A stretch of 60,000 bases of DNA. Origin: Takakia lepidozioides. Its lineage: Eukaryota; Streptophyta; Takakiopsida; Takakiales; Takakiaceae. The notes under the pieces are model-generated. The model did no database searches, was not told the origin of the DNA, and saw nothing but the letters and a program-made list of their open reading frames with translations. Below are positions 20,312 through 31,227 of this stretch, piece by piece (the stretch's first letter is position 1; each line of letters starts with the position of its first letter). Both the position numbers and the translations under genes were made by a program. The DNA lies in contig CM060733.1 of NCBI GenBank assembly GCA_030704615.1, positions 75,556,907-75,616,906 on the forward strand. The letters run 5' to 3'.

Positions 20312-21736
20312 AAATGCGGCACCACATTTTCATGTAGGAACGGAAATGTGGCAACTGCAAAAACCCCATTTGGAAATGCGGCACCACATTTCCAAAACCG
20401 GGGCAAGAACAATTTTCCGTTTCATGGTTTGGACATCAGAAACTGTTCGGCCGAACGGAAATGCGGCACCGCATTTCCGTTTTTGACACGGCAGTTTTGC
20501 CGATTGCCAGCTCTTTCCATGGCGGTAAATGGAAATGCCACCCCGCATGCGGAGGTTGAACACGTTATCTAAATGGCGGACATGGAAATGCGGTGCCGCA
20601 TTTCCATTTTCGAGATGGACGTTTTTCCAAATGCAGACCCATCGACGGAAATGCGGCTCCGCATTTCATGATGCTAGACGGGAATGCCGCACCGCATTCC
20701 ATTGTCCAATAAGAAATTTCGATGACGTACATGGAAATGCGGCGCCGCATTTCCAGAACGGACATCGTTGTTTGTCCAATTCCAGACCCTTTGACGGAAA
20801 TGTGCACCGCATTCCATCGTGCTGGACGGAAATGCGGCACCGCATTACATTGTCCAATAAGAACTTTCGATTGCCAAACATGGAAATGCGGCGCCGCATT
20901 TCCAAAATAGACATCGTTGTTTGTCCAATTCCAGACCCGTGTGGGCATTCCGTCTTGTTGGACGGAAATGCGGCACCGCATTCCATTGTCCAATACGAAA
21001 TTTTGATGACGGACATGGAAATGCGGTGCCGCATTTCCAGAACGGACATCGTTGTTTGTCCAATTCCAGACCCTTGGACGGAAATGCGGCACCGCATTCC
21101 ATCGTGCTGGACGAAAATGCAACACCGCATTCCATTGTCCAATAAGAACTTTCGATTGCCAAACATGTAAATGTGTCGCCGCATTTCCAAGGCCCACATC
21201 GTTGTTTGTCCAATTCCAGACCCGTGTGGGTATTCCGTCTAGCTGGACGGAAATGCGGCACCGCATTCCATTGTCCAATACGAAATTTTGATGACGGACA
21301 TGGAAATGCGGCACCGCATTCCATTGTCCAATACGAAATTTTGATGACGGACATGGAAATGCGGTGCCGCATTTTCAGAACGGACATCGTTGTTTGTCCA
21401 ATTCCAGACCCTTCGACGGAAATGCGGCACCGCATTCCATTGTGCTCTCCGGAAATGCGGTGCCGCATTCCATTGTCCGGTACGAAATTTCGATGACGGA
21501 CATGGAAATGCGGTGCCGCATTTCCAGTATGGACATGGACAAGCATTGGCGATTAGACATGCTTGGACAATTCAAGGTCCAATATGGAAATGTGGTGCCG
21601 CATTTCCAATTCAAAGTATGGTAATGCCATGTCAAGAAATGAAATGCGGTACAACATTTCCGTTACGACCGCAACGGAGGAAAGGGAGCTGCCAGAAATC
21701 GCTGCATGGAGAAAAATGAAATGCGGTGCCGAATTT
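20312..21736. repeat. Palindrome array 2: about 24 units with helically phased spacings
   Basis: Core starts are 20,312, 20,344 (half), 20,374, 20,459, 20,533 (weak), 20,586, 20,649, 20,682, 20,735, 20,798 (short), 20,830, 20,884, 20,966, 21,019, 21,082, 21,115, 21,169, 21,251, 21,304, 21,357, 21,420, 21,453, 21,506, 21,588, 21,642 and 21,719. Intervals recur as 53-54, 62-63, 32-33 and 82-83, with 74 and 85 once each. Most are near whole multiples of 10.5 bp. The linking sequence GACATCGTTGTTTGTCCAAT and CATTCCATTGTCCAATAC/AG blocks repeat, so higher-order duplication has occurred. Same core as array 1 but different linkers. Non-coding. Confidence 0.95.
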
Positions 21737-22004
21737 CCGAGCTTCGGCATGTACATGTTTCCTCTTACTCATACATGGATTTCCTTCACCTCAGGACTCT
21801 GATATCGCTAACTCTGGTATATTCATTTGGACAGACACATTGTAGAAATGAGACCACAAATTGTAAACAGTGGGCCAAATACGGCAGTTCTTTGAACACA
21901 ATGAAACACAAGCACATAGAAGTGAGGTACAATGGGTTGTTTTATTGATCGAACATGGTGTCTCACATTTAGCAACTCCAGACAAATCTAAGCCCTTCCT
22001 CCTT

Positions 22005-22337
22005 CTAGTTTTCCCCGGTGCCGTCCTCCCTAGTCCACTGGCAGCAGTTCCAGCGCCAAAGCGAGGCCGTGCGTGATCTGTCCGGCATCCCATTCCACCT
22101 TGGTATATCGAGGTCAACAATTTTCAGGACCCACGGACCGCATTGACCCTCGCCCTCACCTCGCTCAAAGCGGTAATAGCCCTCCAAATACTCCATTGCG
22201 CGCAAAGACTCCCGCTTGATTCCAGAAGCGTCTGTGAAAACAGAGAGCCAGACAATGATGTCTCCTGATTCTGGTTTGAACATAGCATAATCGTGGCCAT
22301 GATAAGGGCAGTCAGCAGGATTTTGGCGGCACGACAT
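22005..22337 (-). pseudogene. Unknown protein, minus-strand paralogue (shortened)
   Basis: Starts with ATG at 22,337 in the context AGGATGTCGTGC and reads 110 residues: MSCRQNPADCPYHGHDYAMF, GDIIVWLSVFTDASG, LEGYYRFERGEG, WVLKIVDLDIP and LWRWNCCQWTRED. It is clearly related to the plus-strand gene at 22,895-23,458 but stops after the WNCCQWT motif, about 75 residues early. Tryptophan- and aromatic-rich, with no signal peptide or known domain. A GATCAATAAAA signal on the minus strand near 21,945 matches the other gene's 3' end, so the shared 3' untranslated region survives while the coding end is lost. Confidence 0.6.
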
Positions 22338-22894
22338 CCTTGAAAAAGAGTAGCGGAGTACGCTTAATGACAGCAGCTCCCGGATGGAGGAGGTAGCAGC
22401 GCGGTGGCTGGAAGAAGTTCAAGCAAACGCTGCAATTCCTCACAAACACTCCAGGGCACATTTAAATCCCCCCCCTACAGGAACCTGCACGGATGAAGAT
22501 TGGCTACTCCATGAATGTAGCCGTTTCAGTTTCCTTCCGTGCCATGCAAACTATGGGCAGTAAGTGCCAGGTGGGCCTATAGCCACTCGAGACGATGAAG
22601 ACCATCCCCCCCTTCGATGTAAATGCGGTGCCGAATTTCCATCCGGGGGATGGACTTCGGTGGCAGATTTCAAACTATACCCCGTGGATGAGAAAGAGGT
22701 ATCGGTTCATCCACCGCTGGCATGATGAACACGTTACACGATGATTGGTGGGCACGTGGGACCCAGATGCTCCATTATTGGAGCCCGCACTGCTCTTCCG
22801 CTTCTTATCATTTTGAAAATCTAAGGGCTTCATTGTTGTCCGCAAGGTCATTGTCATCGGCATCAAAGACGTCCTCAAGTCCTCCTTTGCAAGG
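22338..22894. promoter_or_regulatory. Shared upstream region of the divergent pair, with one palindrome copy
   Basis: About 560 bases between two divergent related genes. It contains a diverged palindrome (AAATGCGGTGCCGAATTT, 22,621-22,638). No other motif is clear. It may hold two promoters back to back. Confidence 0.45.
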
Positions 22895-23458
22895 ATGTCG
22901 TGCTTCCGGAACCGGGACGACTATCCTTATGGAGGCTTCGATTATGCAATGTATTCGGCCACATCAGGAGACATCGTTATCTGGTACACAGTTTACATAG
23001 AAGATACTGGTTCGAATGTGGAAACATTGTCCGCTTTTGAGTATATCCCAGGCCACTACGCCTTCGAGCGGGGTGACGATCTTGGTCTGAGGAGTCCGTG
23101 GCTCCTGCGCATCCTTGATTCTGATTTTCCCAGCTACGACGGGCACCCATGCAGAAGAATGCGCACTGCTATGCTGTTGCGGTGGAACTGCTGCCAGTGG
23201 ACGTGGGTGGACTCCATCGGAGAGACGTATTCTCCTGAAGGAGTGCGCTCCTCTTCTCCATTGTATGGGGACATTCGCATTGGTGTGGACGATGAAAACG
23301 TGAAGCTTTCCATATTCGATGGTGGTATGATAGAAGGGCACGACATTGTGGTGAACATCAACAGGGGCGGTACAACGGCTGCAATCCAGTTTACCTGGAG
23401 GAGCCCGATGACTCATGAGCTAGTTTTCAGAGCAGTCGAAGTCCCATTGACAACGTGA
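22895..23458 (+). CDS. Unknown protein, plus-strand member of a divergent pair
   Basis: An intact frame of 187 residues starts with ATG in AAGGATGTCGTGC, the same context as its minus-strand relative. It reads MSCFRNRDDYPYGGFDYAMY, GDIVIWYTVYIED, IPGHYAFERGDD, WLLRILDSDFP and LLRWNCCQWTWVDS, then a beta-rich end (LYGDIRIGVDD, HDIVVNINRGG). No transmembrane segment or known domain is seen. Conservation with the divergent copy through most of the frame implies real coding sequence. It lies just outside array 2 and ends with a good poly(A) signal, so it is one of the best candidates for an expressed gene here. Function unknown. Confidence 0.65.
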   Translation: MSCFRNRDDYPYGGFDYAMYSATSGDIVIWYTVYIEDTGSNVETLSAFEYIPGHYAFERGDDLGLRSPWLLRILDSDFPSYDGHPCRRMRTAMLLRWNCCQWTWVDSIGETYSPEGVRSSSPLYGDIRIGVDDENVKLSIFDGGMIEGHDIVVNINRGGTTAAIQFTWRSPMTHELVFRAVEVPLTT

Positions 23459-23541
23459 CTTGTATTCAGAAGGCACAGGGCTAAAGATTTGCTTGCACAA
23501 TCAGCACAGTAGACGTGCTTCAAATGCAATTCATGTGGATC

Positions 23542-23547
23542 AATAAA
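23542..23547 (+). terminator. AATAAA polyadenylation signal
   Basis: AATAAA lies 84 bases after the stop of the gene at 22,895-23,458, in the context GATCAATAAAA shared with the minus-strand relative. Confidence 0.6.
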
Positions 23548-23689
23548 AACCCCATACTAGTGCCGTCTTTTTGTTATATTCTGTATCCATCGTTCCCATA
23601 ATGCATCATTCCTCATTTTGTTTGGGATTGGGAGTGTGGGTGGATTTTGCAAGTGGCTGGTAGGCTGAAATGGGCCCCCAATGTACAGA

Positions 23690-24250
23690 GCAGTACCACC
23701 CTACCATTCGCAAAACATTGCCTTTCAATATGTAATCCAATCTATCAAAGATTCACTCAACCAGCTAACTTGCAGAATTCAACATGGAAATTTAGGGCCG
23801 ATTCTGATAAGAGGGAAAAACAGGGTGAAATGTATTGAAGAAGGTGCCCTCATTAGCAACGCCTGATTTTACCAATTGTGCCGCTGCTGCTGCGGCTTCC
23901 AGTTGACCATCTACCCATGCACGTTTCTTGTAGCTATCCTTCCACAAGGAATCATAGGCAATGTTGTGCTTGAAATGTGGCCCTCTTGGATGAATCTGGA
24001 CCCACACTCTATTGCTGCTCCTTTAGCTATCCATGCCTCTGCACAAATCATGCATACATCCTTGCCTTGCTGGTAGCAGCTGACAATAACAACCTACATT
24101 TGTTCTAGGAAACACCCAACTCAACTTCTCACACTAGTTCCTATGCTCAATTGCATCTGCTACTCTCTGTAATCCAACAGGCATTCATCTTTTTGCCACA
24201 ATTGGGCCACCATTGACTAGGGTCAGAAAAGTATTCATGCCACAGCTTCA
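23690..24250 (-). repeat. R1 repeat copy, minus strand
   Basis: The longest open version of the R1 frame: VWVQIHPRGPHFKHNIAYDS, SYKKRAWVDGQLEAAA and GTFFNTFHPVFPSYQN at 24,007-23,792. It agrees residue by residue with the copy at 56.3 kb over most of its length, which argues for former coding capacity. It continues through the AACAGGGTGAAATGTATTGA and CCATTGACTAGGGTCAG blocks. No protein family is recognised. Confidence 0.75.
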
Positions 24251-24440
24251 TGATTGTTTAGGGTTCACTGTCACAAATGAAAGTGTGTTTGTCAGAATTT
24301 TGCCCACCCCAATAGCTCAGTCACTCCCACCCATGCAAGGTACCATGCTGTATCAAGTCTAAACCCTGGAAAAATACATGCAATAGCATAAACCAACTCT
24401 AGACCATAGCACAACTGGCCTGGTACCTCCCATGTGGAGG
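24251..24440. other. Spacer between R1 and CACTA sequence
   Basis: No gene or repeat recognised; short non-coding DNA. Confidence 0.3.
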
Positions 24441-25320
24441 TCAATTCCGCCTTCTACCATTTCGCCTCTGCCTTGCAGGTGCATTCAAGTTGGCAATAGC
24501 CAATTCATCTGCCTCACTCAAAGGAACACAAACAGCAGGCTTAGTCATGATGTTATGAGGAATTTCAGGAGGCACCATGCCTACATAAGTGTCTCCCTCA
24601 CCCAGTGCCACTTCTCTAATATCGTGAACCACTCGTCGGGATCGAGGGTCCTTGTGAAGGACCACCTTCTAGTTCCCTCGTGAACTTTTTTCATCCGAGA
24701 AAAAAACTTGCTCCACCTGACTAGGGAATGTCCAGGGCTGCTCCATCCGAGGTAACATGCGACTGAAGTCAACCAAGAGAAAGCCATAATCATCTCGTTC
24801 ATGGTGGCATTCCGACCCACCATGTGTGACCTCACCCATCTACACAAGAACAGAATTAGGCAAAGAATTCCGTAATCCAGTTGAATTATTTCTCTTACAA
24901 CACCCACATATTCCAATTGGGATAACACTCGTCTGGACATACCTGCACTGTTTTTGCTTTCCTGATGGAATACTTGAGCAACTCCAGAATCAAATGTCAC
25001 CGTGTCTGTGGCGCCAGTCCCATCACGTATTGCTCGAAAGTGATTGTCGTAAGCATACATGGACTTGAAGCCCAAGGACTGTACTGCTGGTGGTATACAT
25101 AAATGGCATATGTCCAAATCATACGACTCACCTGAACTCACCTTGCGGTGGACAACACCTTCAATCCATTCATAGAATGGAGGCAGTAAGCGCATATCTG
25201 TTGGGTATGGAATTTCTCCATTGTGGTGGTCCTAGTCTTGTCCACAAAGGAATGTTGTTCTGAACTCAGTGCGGGATGCTTCTATGAGTGCCATCTCCTC
25301 TTCATAGGCCCTGTCCAAAT
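24441..25320 (-). pseudogene. CACTA transposase downstream exon(s), DUF4216-type
   Basis: The minus strand carries PPAVQSLGFKSMYAYDNHFR, then VREIIQLDYG near 24,890, then KDPRSRRVVHDIREV near 24,650-24,600. This is the order of the DUF4216 region that follows TNP2/DUF4218 in plant CACTA proteins: a short beta-strand-rich domain ending in a DP..rW-like segment. Exon joints and frame changes break it. It continues the gene at 25,395-27,372 after an intron starting GTAAGT at about 25,396. A stop lies in the linking exon near 25,235 (GGACAAGACTAG). Confidence 0.65.
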
Positions 25321-25394
25321 GAGAATTGCAAATTAGGATTACAGCTTATACCATTGGCAGAAATGAAACACACAGGATATGATAAGCGACATAC

Positions 25395-27372
25395 TTACTC
25401 AAGGAATGGTTTCATGCAATCTGTGTTGTGCAAAATATACTCGTGTGCACTGTCTCGTTCTTGAATGGTGAGGACTCGTACACTTCCCAGTCCTTGAACC
25501 ACCTCCCCACTAACTGAGTCTTCTTCATTGGAGTCCCACACCCTTCGGCTTGTAGCATGAAATTCAGCCATGTACTCAGTTAGAAACCCTAGGGCCTCAT
25601 CCAAAGCATACCCTTCCGCCATGCTCCCTTCAGGTCGGCTCATATTCCTTACATAGCCTTTTAATGTCTTCATGTACCGTTCCATAGGATACATCCAACG
25701 GCTAGACACGGGACCACACACCTCCAATTTGTCCACAAGGTATACAAGCAAGTGAGTCATGACATCAAAAAGTGACGGAGGGAATTCTTTCTCCAGCAGA
25801 CACATAGAGATTGCAACATCTTCTTTTAAGGCCGGTAGCTCAGCTGGATTAATGGTCTTCGCACACACTTTTCGGAAGACTCGAGAAAGCCTCATAATTG
25901 CCATCCGTGGACCCTTTCCCAATACCCCTCGAATGCAAAGAGGTAAAATCTGCTGCATCATTACATGGTAGTCATAAGTTTTCATCGTAGACAGTTTATT
26001 GTCAGCCACATGTTTCTGGAATGTGGCAGCATAACATGTGGGGGCCTTTACTGCACCCAACGTTTCCAAAAACGGCACCTTCTCATCTTCAGTAAGAACG
26101 TATGGGGCCAAAGGCTTCACCAACTTGTTCGGTTGAGAGGGATGGGATCTCAACCACAAGTGTTCACGAATGACATTTAGTTCCATATCCTTCCTAGATG
26201 TGGCTGTGTCCTTCTCCCCAAGAATGGTTCTCAACACATTCTCACACAAATGTTCTTCACAATGCATCACATCCAGTGTGTATCGGATGAGTAAGTCTTT
26301 CCTGTATGGCAATTGGTTCAAAACAGTGATCCGTTTCATGCCATGTTCCTTTGAAGGGTCATGTTTTTCCCCTCTCAGCCCCTCACATTGTGAGATACAA
26401 CTCTCTGGCTGTAGCCCGGTCAGATTGCTCACTTTCAGTGACCACCATAGGAGCTGTTCTATGTTCCACATGTCCATTAAAGTGGGATGAGTTATTCCTG
26501 TAGGGATGAATAGCACGCAAGTATCTCCTATGACCAAGATACAAAACTTTTTTGCATGCCTTGGAGTACCTGGAATCAACATTAGGGCCGCAAGTTGGGC
26601 AGGCCTTGTATCCCCTGTGTGCGCATCCTGCTAGCAACCTATAAGCTGGAAAGTCGTGGATTGACCGCATCAAGATGGCCCTCATGTGAAATGATTGTTG
26701 CCCCACTGGGCTGCTTCCATCCAATGCCTCCACACCAACTTCCCACAACAATTTCAGCTCATCCACAAGGGGCTGCAAATAAACATCTGCATTGTCAGTT
26801 CCCACAGATTGTGGTCCAGGAATCAATAAAGCCAAAAAATGGCTTAGTACACAGCCAGGGTGGAAGATTATAGTTCACCAACATGACAGGCCATGTTGAC
26901 CATTTGTTTGATTTATCACTGTAAGGATTGACACCATCCCATGCGAGACCCAATCGAAGATTTATGGGGTCTGCTGCAAACTCAGGCCATTTTTGGTCAA
27001 TGTGGGCCCAACTCTTGCTTTCTGCTGGGTGCCTAACCAAGCCATCCTGACTTCGATTCTTAAAGTGCCATGACATTAACTCTGAGATGGACTTGGTTTT
27101 ATACATTCGAAGCAGCCTTGGAATGATAGGGAAATGTCGAAGAACCTTACGAGGTACCGGTGTCTTCGTACCCACCACATAACGCGACGTGCCTGACATT
27201 TTGGACAAACCTCCAAATTTTGAAGCTCCCTTCTGAACAACACACAGCCTTTCGGACATGCATGTATACTCTCGTAATGAAGCCCAAGTTCCATTATGAG
27301 TTGTTTTGCCTCATAGTGGGACTTTGGCAGGCAATTGTCTGGTGGCAACAGTTGTGTCATTACTATCCTCAT
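25395..27372 (-). pseudogene. CACTA (EnSpm) TNP2 transposase with DUF4218, frameshifted
   Basis: From 27,372 the minus strand reads LPKSHYEAKQLIMELGLHYE, HACPKGCVLFRREL, CPKCQA, then PVPRKVLRHFPIIPRLLRMY, RLGLAWDGVNPYSDKS and PVMLVNYNLPPWL, then LLIPGPQSVG, YLQPLVDELKLLW and DFPAYRLLAGCAHRGYKACP. All are diagnostic blocks of the TNP2 transposase. From 26,340 the DUF4218 blocks follow: TYDYHVMMQQILPLCIRG, FDVMTHLLVYLVDKLEVCGP, MYPMERYMKTLKGYVRN and RPEGSMAEGY. Frameshifts lie near 27,178, 26,825 and 26,420, so it cannot make an active enzyme. No CACTA termini are identified close by. It would have catalysed cut-and-paste movement. Confidence 0.92.
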
Positions 27373-27489
27373 GGAATATCACATCTCTGGAAATGATAAT
27401 TGTCTTTTGTTTGGTCATTTGCCTCCCGATGCAACAACAAAGCATAATCAAAGAAAGGTGCGAGCAAAAGATTCAATGCTTGGGTGCGT

Positions 27490-28170
27490 GGGTGGATTTG
27501 TATTGTTAATGCTACTTCACAATGTGTGTCATTCGTGCTATTCTCATTTTTTGATCATGTGTCATTCAATATGCAGATGGTGAAACCAGTGAAGCGTTCA
27601 ATGGTCAGGGAAAGCACAATATGTGCTATCAATCAGACTACAACCACAGTGGATGTAACTGAACCATGGGGTGACCAACAAAATCCGCACAGTGTAAGTA
27701 TTTCCTTTGTCCTCTTTTGTTTCCTTGTCTGATGCTGGATCAATACACCCCCTATGTATCGCTGTGTAGCTGCAGGATTGACAACCTACAAAGGTAGTTT
27801 TGTGACATCGTCCTACCACATCCATGTTGACCATGCAGAACCTGCTATCAACTAGGTATGGTACCGTTCCACCTTTGATCATGTCAGCATGGAGTATAGA
27901 GACAGGCAAATGCAATTCAGAATTGGAAGTACTACAATAAGTAGGGTTGGGGTGTTTGTTGGAAGAACGAGGATGCATTTTGCAGGAGTGCCAAGCTGTC
28001 AGTCTCTGTTCTCCAGGGTTCATTTCTGATATAGGAATCTGGTTTTTGTTGCAGTTTCAGATCGGCGACAAGGTGTTATTGTTTGATCCTTGTGCACCAA
28101 AAGAAGGGCAGATGTGGGATATATTGCTGGATTTCCGAAAGCAAATGTGCCAGACAACTATTACCGTATC
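27490..28170 (+). pseudogene. TNP1-like fragment, inverted copy 1
   Basis: Plus-strand pieces include DQQNPHS before a GTAAGT donor at about 27,690, an exon starting near 27,777 (TYKGSFVTSSYHIHVDHAE), VGVFVGRTRMHFAGVPSCQ, and VGYIAGFPKANVPDNYYRIH near 28,110-28,170. The last block resembles the Transposase_23 (TNP1/TnpA) domain of CACTA elements. The same sequence lies at 37,150-37,860 on the minus strand, where it continues directly from the FCP1-like gene. Here it is inverted relative to the FCP1-like gene at 30 kb and separated from it by copia sequence, so this locus was rearranged. Confidence 0.6.
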
Positions 28171-29300
28171 CATGTGGGTTTGTCCAGGATTTGAAAGAAA
28201 TTGTGAGACCACTCCCACTGAATGTGCAATATCTGGCCTAGTATAAACCATGCAAACATCAAACTGCCGACTGCGCTTTGATAAGGAGTTTTCCTCATAT
28301 CTTGTTGCTCTTCTTGAGTCTTAGGTGCCATATCCTTCGTAAGTTTCAAACCAACTTCGAGAGAAGTTGATGTTGGCTTACTCATCTCCAACTTAAACCT
28401 TTGTAGAATTGTCTCAATGTATTGTCGTTGATGCATGAATACTGTATGGTTCAATCGATCTCTGCTGATTTGAATACCAAGACAGAACCAAATCTCACCC
28501 ATGTCAGTGATGGCAAACTCAGTACGCAACAGTGCTTTGGTTTCTGACAACAACCTTTGATGATTGTTGGTGACAATGATTGTGTCATCCACATATAGAG
28601 CTATGACCACAAATTGTTCTCCCATCTTTTTCACATAGATGTTTGTGTCAGCAATGCTTCGCTCAAATCTTGCCTTTAAGGGGTAAGCATCGATCCTAGC
28701 ATACCAAGCTCGAGGACTTTGTTTGAGTCCATACAAACTCTTTTGCAGCTTACACACAATATCATTTCCTCCTTGTACAAACCCTTCAGGTTGTCTCATG
28801 TAGATCTCTTCTTGTAGTTCTTTATTCAGAAATGCAGTCTTAACATCCATTTGATGAACTTCATGATCATGTTGAGCTGCAAGAGCTAACAACACTATGA
28901 TAGAAGAAATCTTCACCACTGGTGAGAAGGTTTCATTGTAATCCACTCCTTGAATTTATGCATAGCCTTTAGCTACAAGACGAGCTTTGTACCGGTAAAT
29001 AGATCCATCAGCTTTGTACTTCAACTTGAAGATCCACTTGCAACCAATGGCTCTTCGTCCTATAGGCAACCTAGTGAGTGTCCATGCTTTGTTTTGCATC
29101 AATGAATCCAACTCTGAGTTGATTGCTTCTTCCCATTATAGTTTGTCTGGAGAGCGCATCGCTTCCTCATATGTAGCAGGCTCAACCACTTGTGATGCTT
29201 CTTCCATAGCTTCAATGGCACTCATAGATGTAATCAGCCTACTAGGAGCTTTTCCCGCTGTAATCTCCTTAGAATTCGCACATCTTCAACTTCATCTCTA
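28161..29300 (-). mobile_element. Ty1/copia reverse transcriptase fragment
   Basis: The minus strand holds GCKWIFKLKYKADGSIYRYK, ARLVAKGYA, an in-frame TAA at about 28,957, then GVDYNETFSPVVKISSI, HQMDVKTAFLNKELQEEIYM, QPEGFV, LYGLKQSPRAWYARID and VIALYVDDTIIVTNN (the YVDD catalytic motif), GIQISRD and SAVGSLMF. This is the copia RT core, about 260 residues uninterrupted from 28,946. RNase H and an LTR are missing. After SAVGSLMFAWF the frame runs into the TNP1-like sequence near 28,170. It encodes RNA-dependent DNA synthesis in an LTR retrotransposon; here it is dead. Confidence 0.93.
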
Positions 29301-29757
29301 GAGTCCATATCAACAAGTGGTTCACCAACTTCGACTCATTGATCAACTCCATCAAGTTGAACACCTCCATCATTTGCTTCAGCCATCTCTTGTATTGGCT
29401 CCTCATAAGACTCCTTTTGGAAATGGTGTAATGGCTCTAAGCTCATTCCTATGTCATCTTCTCCCACTACCAAAGAGGGTATGAAGCCTTTCTCTGGTAG
29501 CTTCATGACTGTCCATGTTTTGTTTCTTCTTAAAGATTCCAGCTCAGAATCTATAGCATTCTTCCATTGTTCCGCTTCGGAACAAGATAAAGCCTCCTTC
29601 AAGGTAACACGTTCGTTTACATAAGCTTGTGTCAAAAGTGCTCTCCAGGGTTCCCTACCTTCTATACTCTCAATCAACCTATCAGGTGGTTTCTTGATTC
29701 TAGTAGATCGTCTATTTCCTGGTGAGCTGGATGTCTCTCTCCTAGCCTGTCGTTGGA
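29301..29757 (-). mobile_element. Second copia integrase/RT linker, chimeric junction
   Basis: RRSTRIKKPPDRLIESIEG, then LKEALSCSEAEQWKNAIDSE and LRRNKTWTVMKLPEKG are the standard copia segment just before RT. A second version of the same segment (AINSELDSLMQNKAWTLTRL) follows at about 29,130-29,060. Two such linkers in series cannot belong to one element, so two copia copies are fused. At 29,757 the sequence changes abruptly to the FCP1-like gene. Confidence 0.75.
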
Positions 29758-31227
29758 ACTCTGGCAGCAGGAAGCCCTGGTTCGGATGCCTTTGCAGATT
29801 GTTGTGATCCACTACCCATGGCTGCAGTATTGAACAAGTAGTTGGGCTGCCCATATCTGTATGGGTGCCCTGACACATACTCAGGGATGTGTGCAGCCTT
29901 GGATACACCCTCTAACCAAGGCAGTAATTCTTTCATAAGCCTCTTGCAGTTTGGCTAATCCCTCAACTTCCATGGATACGGGAAGATGCAATTATTTGCA
30001 GGGTTGGGTAAGCAAGTGAGTGGGGAATCGTCCACCAGCAAAGTATTGGTTGGATTGTAATGGTTGTAGTCCTTCCAAAACTTACATAAGTTCTTGTACA
30101 TGACAGTTTTAGAAGGATTGAGAGGGTCCACCATTCCCACAGGTTGGTCACAATAGTCTTGGTGAAGCACCATCTTTGGTTGCTTCCCAGGAAACAATGC
30201 TTTCACAACTGGAAGGACATTACTCAATGACATGGAAGACCATACACCTACATCAAAAATCTGAAGGCATCGGTCCAGAAACTCCTGACACACAGGTCTG
30301 GAGGTGACAGTGGGCTCTAGGTGTTCCCTTGTTCGTAGTTTGCTCTCACATAACAATCCATTCAAGTCAAGTATAAGGATGTGTTTATGCCTCTCAGTTG
30401 CCGAAGGGCAATTACCAACAACTTGTACATGATTATCATGTACAAATGACACACCTTTCTGTGGGGCACTCTGCAAATTCATGGAGACCTCACAGGCATA
30501 TTGAGAGGGTAGTACATATGCCGGAAGTGCTACTGGTGTAGGGGACAACAAAACGGATGAACACTTTGCAGTTGCCTCAACAATATGGGGGGATGGATTG
30601 AGTTCACCTTCAGACCAACCCTCCATGTCATCATCCCCCTCCATTTCTGAAAGCCCAAACAATGAGCCTATTGTGTTTGGCTTTGGTGGCGGTGAAGAAA
30701 CTGCCTTGAACAGGTTGAGTGGTGAGCCCATAACATGAGAAATAGTCTCCTTTGTTGTGTGTGGCGCAAAGGTGGTGCATGGTGGACCTGTAGGTTCCGA
30801 ATCTGGCACATTCATGCCAAGTTTAGCTGCGAGCGCAATGTTGAATGCAGCTACTGCCTCCAGTTGGCCTTGGACTGCTTCCAAAGCTGCCTTGGAGCTG
30901 GCTTCCATCTGCACTTGTTTGTTTTCCATAGCATCGAGGCGAGCTGCTAGTGAACCAATTCCCTGCCCCATCACATAGAACACCTCCAAAGTAACAATTC
31001 ACTACACTGACTGATGAACTAGTAAGAAAACAGAACCAAACGGCAACTAGCAATGGCATGGAAATCACGAATATGTAATTCACACCAGAATTGGTACTGA
31101 GTTTATATACCGTTGTGGCTGCACTACCTGTACACCCCGAGCCGTAGCCTTTGTCACTCCTGGCGCTACCGGCGATCTCCTGCAAACTTGGTGTACGTCC
31201 AGTCTCCTTCTCCTGTGATTGCAACAA
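29758..31227 (-). pseudogene. FCP1/SCP-like phosphatase-domain gene captured in transposon DNA, copy 1
   Basis: Exons on the minus strand: 31,227-31,100 (SQEKETGRTPSLQEIAG, donor GTATAT) and about 30,985-29,955. The second reads 344 residues: a helical N-part (residues 10-60), a Ser/Pro- and acid-rich linker, then HKHILILDLNGLLCE at about 203-216, IFDVGVWSSMSLSNVLPVV at 244-262 and NTLLVDDSPLTCLPNP at 315-330. These are the motifs of the FCP1-homology HAD phosphatases that act on the RNA polymerase II tail. The usual catalytic DxDx(T/V) reads DLNG, with N for the second D, a form I associate with a plant FCP1-like subfamily, so activity is doubtful. Sequence continues to the copia break at 29,757. 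A near copy lies at 37.86-38.75 kb. Confidence 0.75.

Noticed and set aside
20529-21546. Repetitive frames across array 2
   Set aside because: Same artefact as in array 1: open in several frames on both strands, with no unique protein-like sequence.
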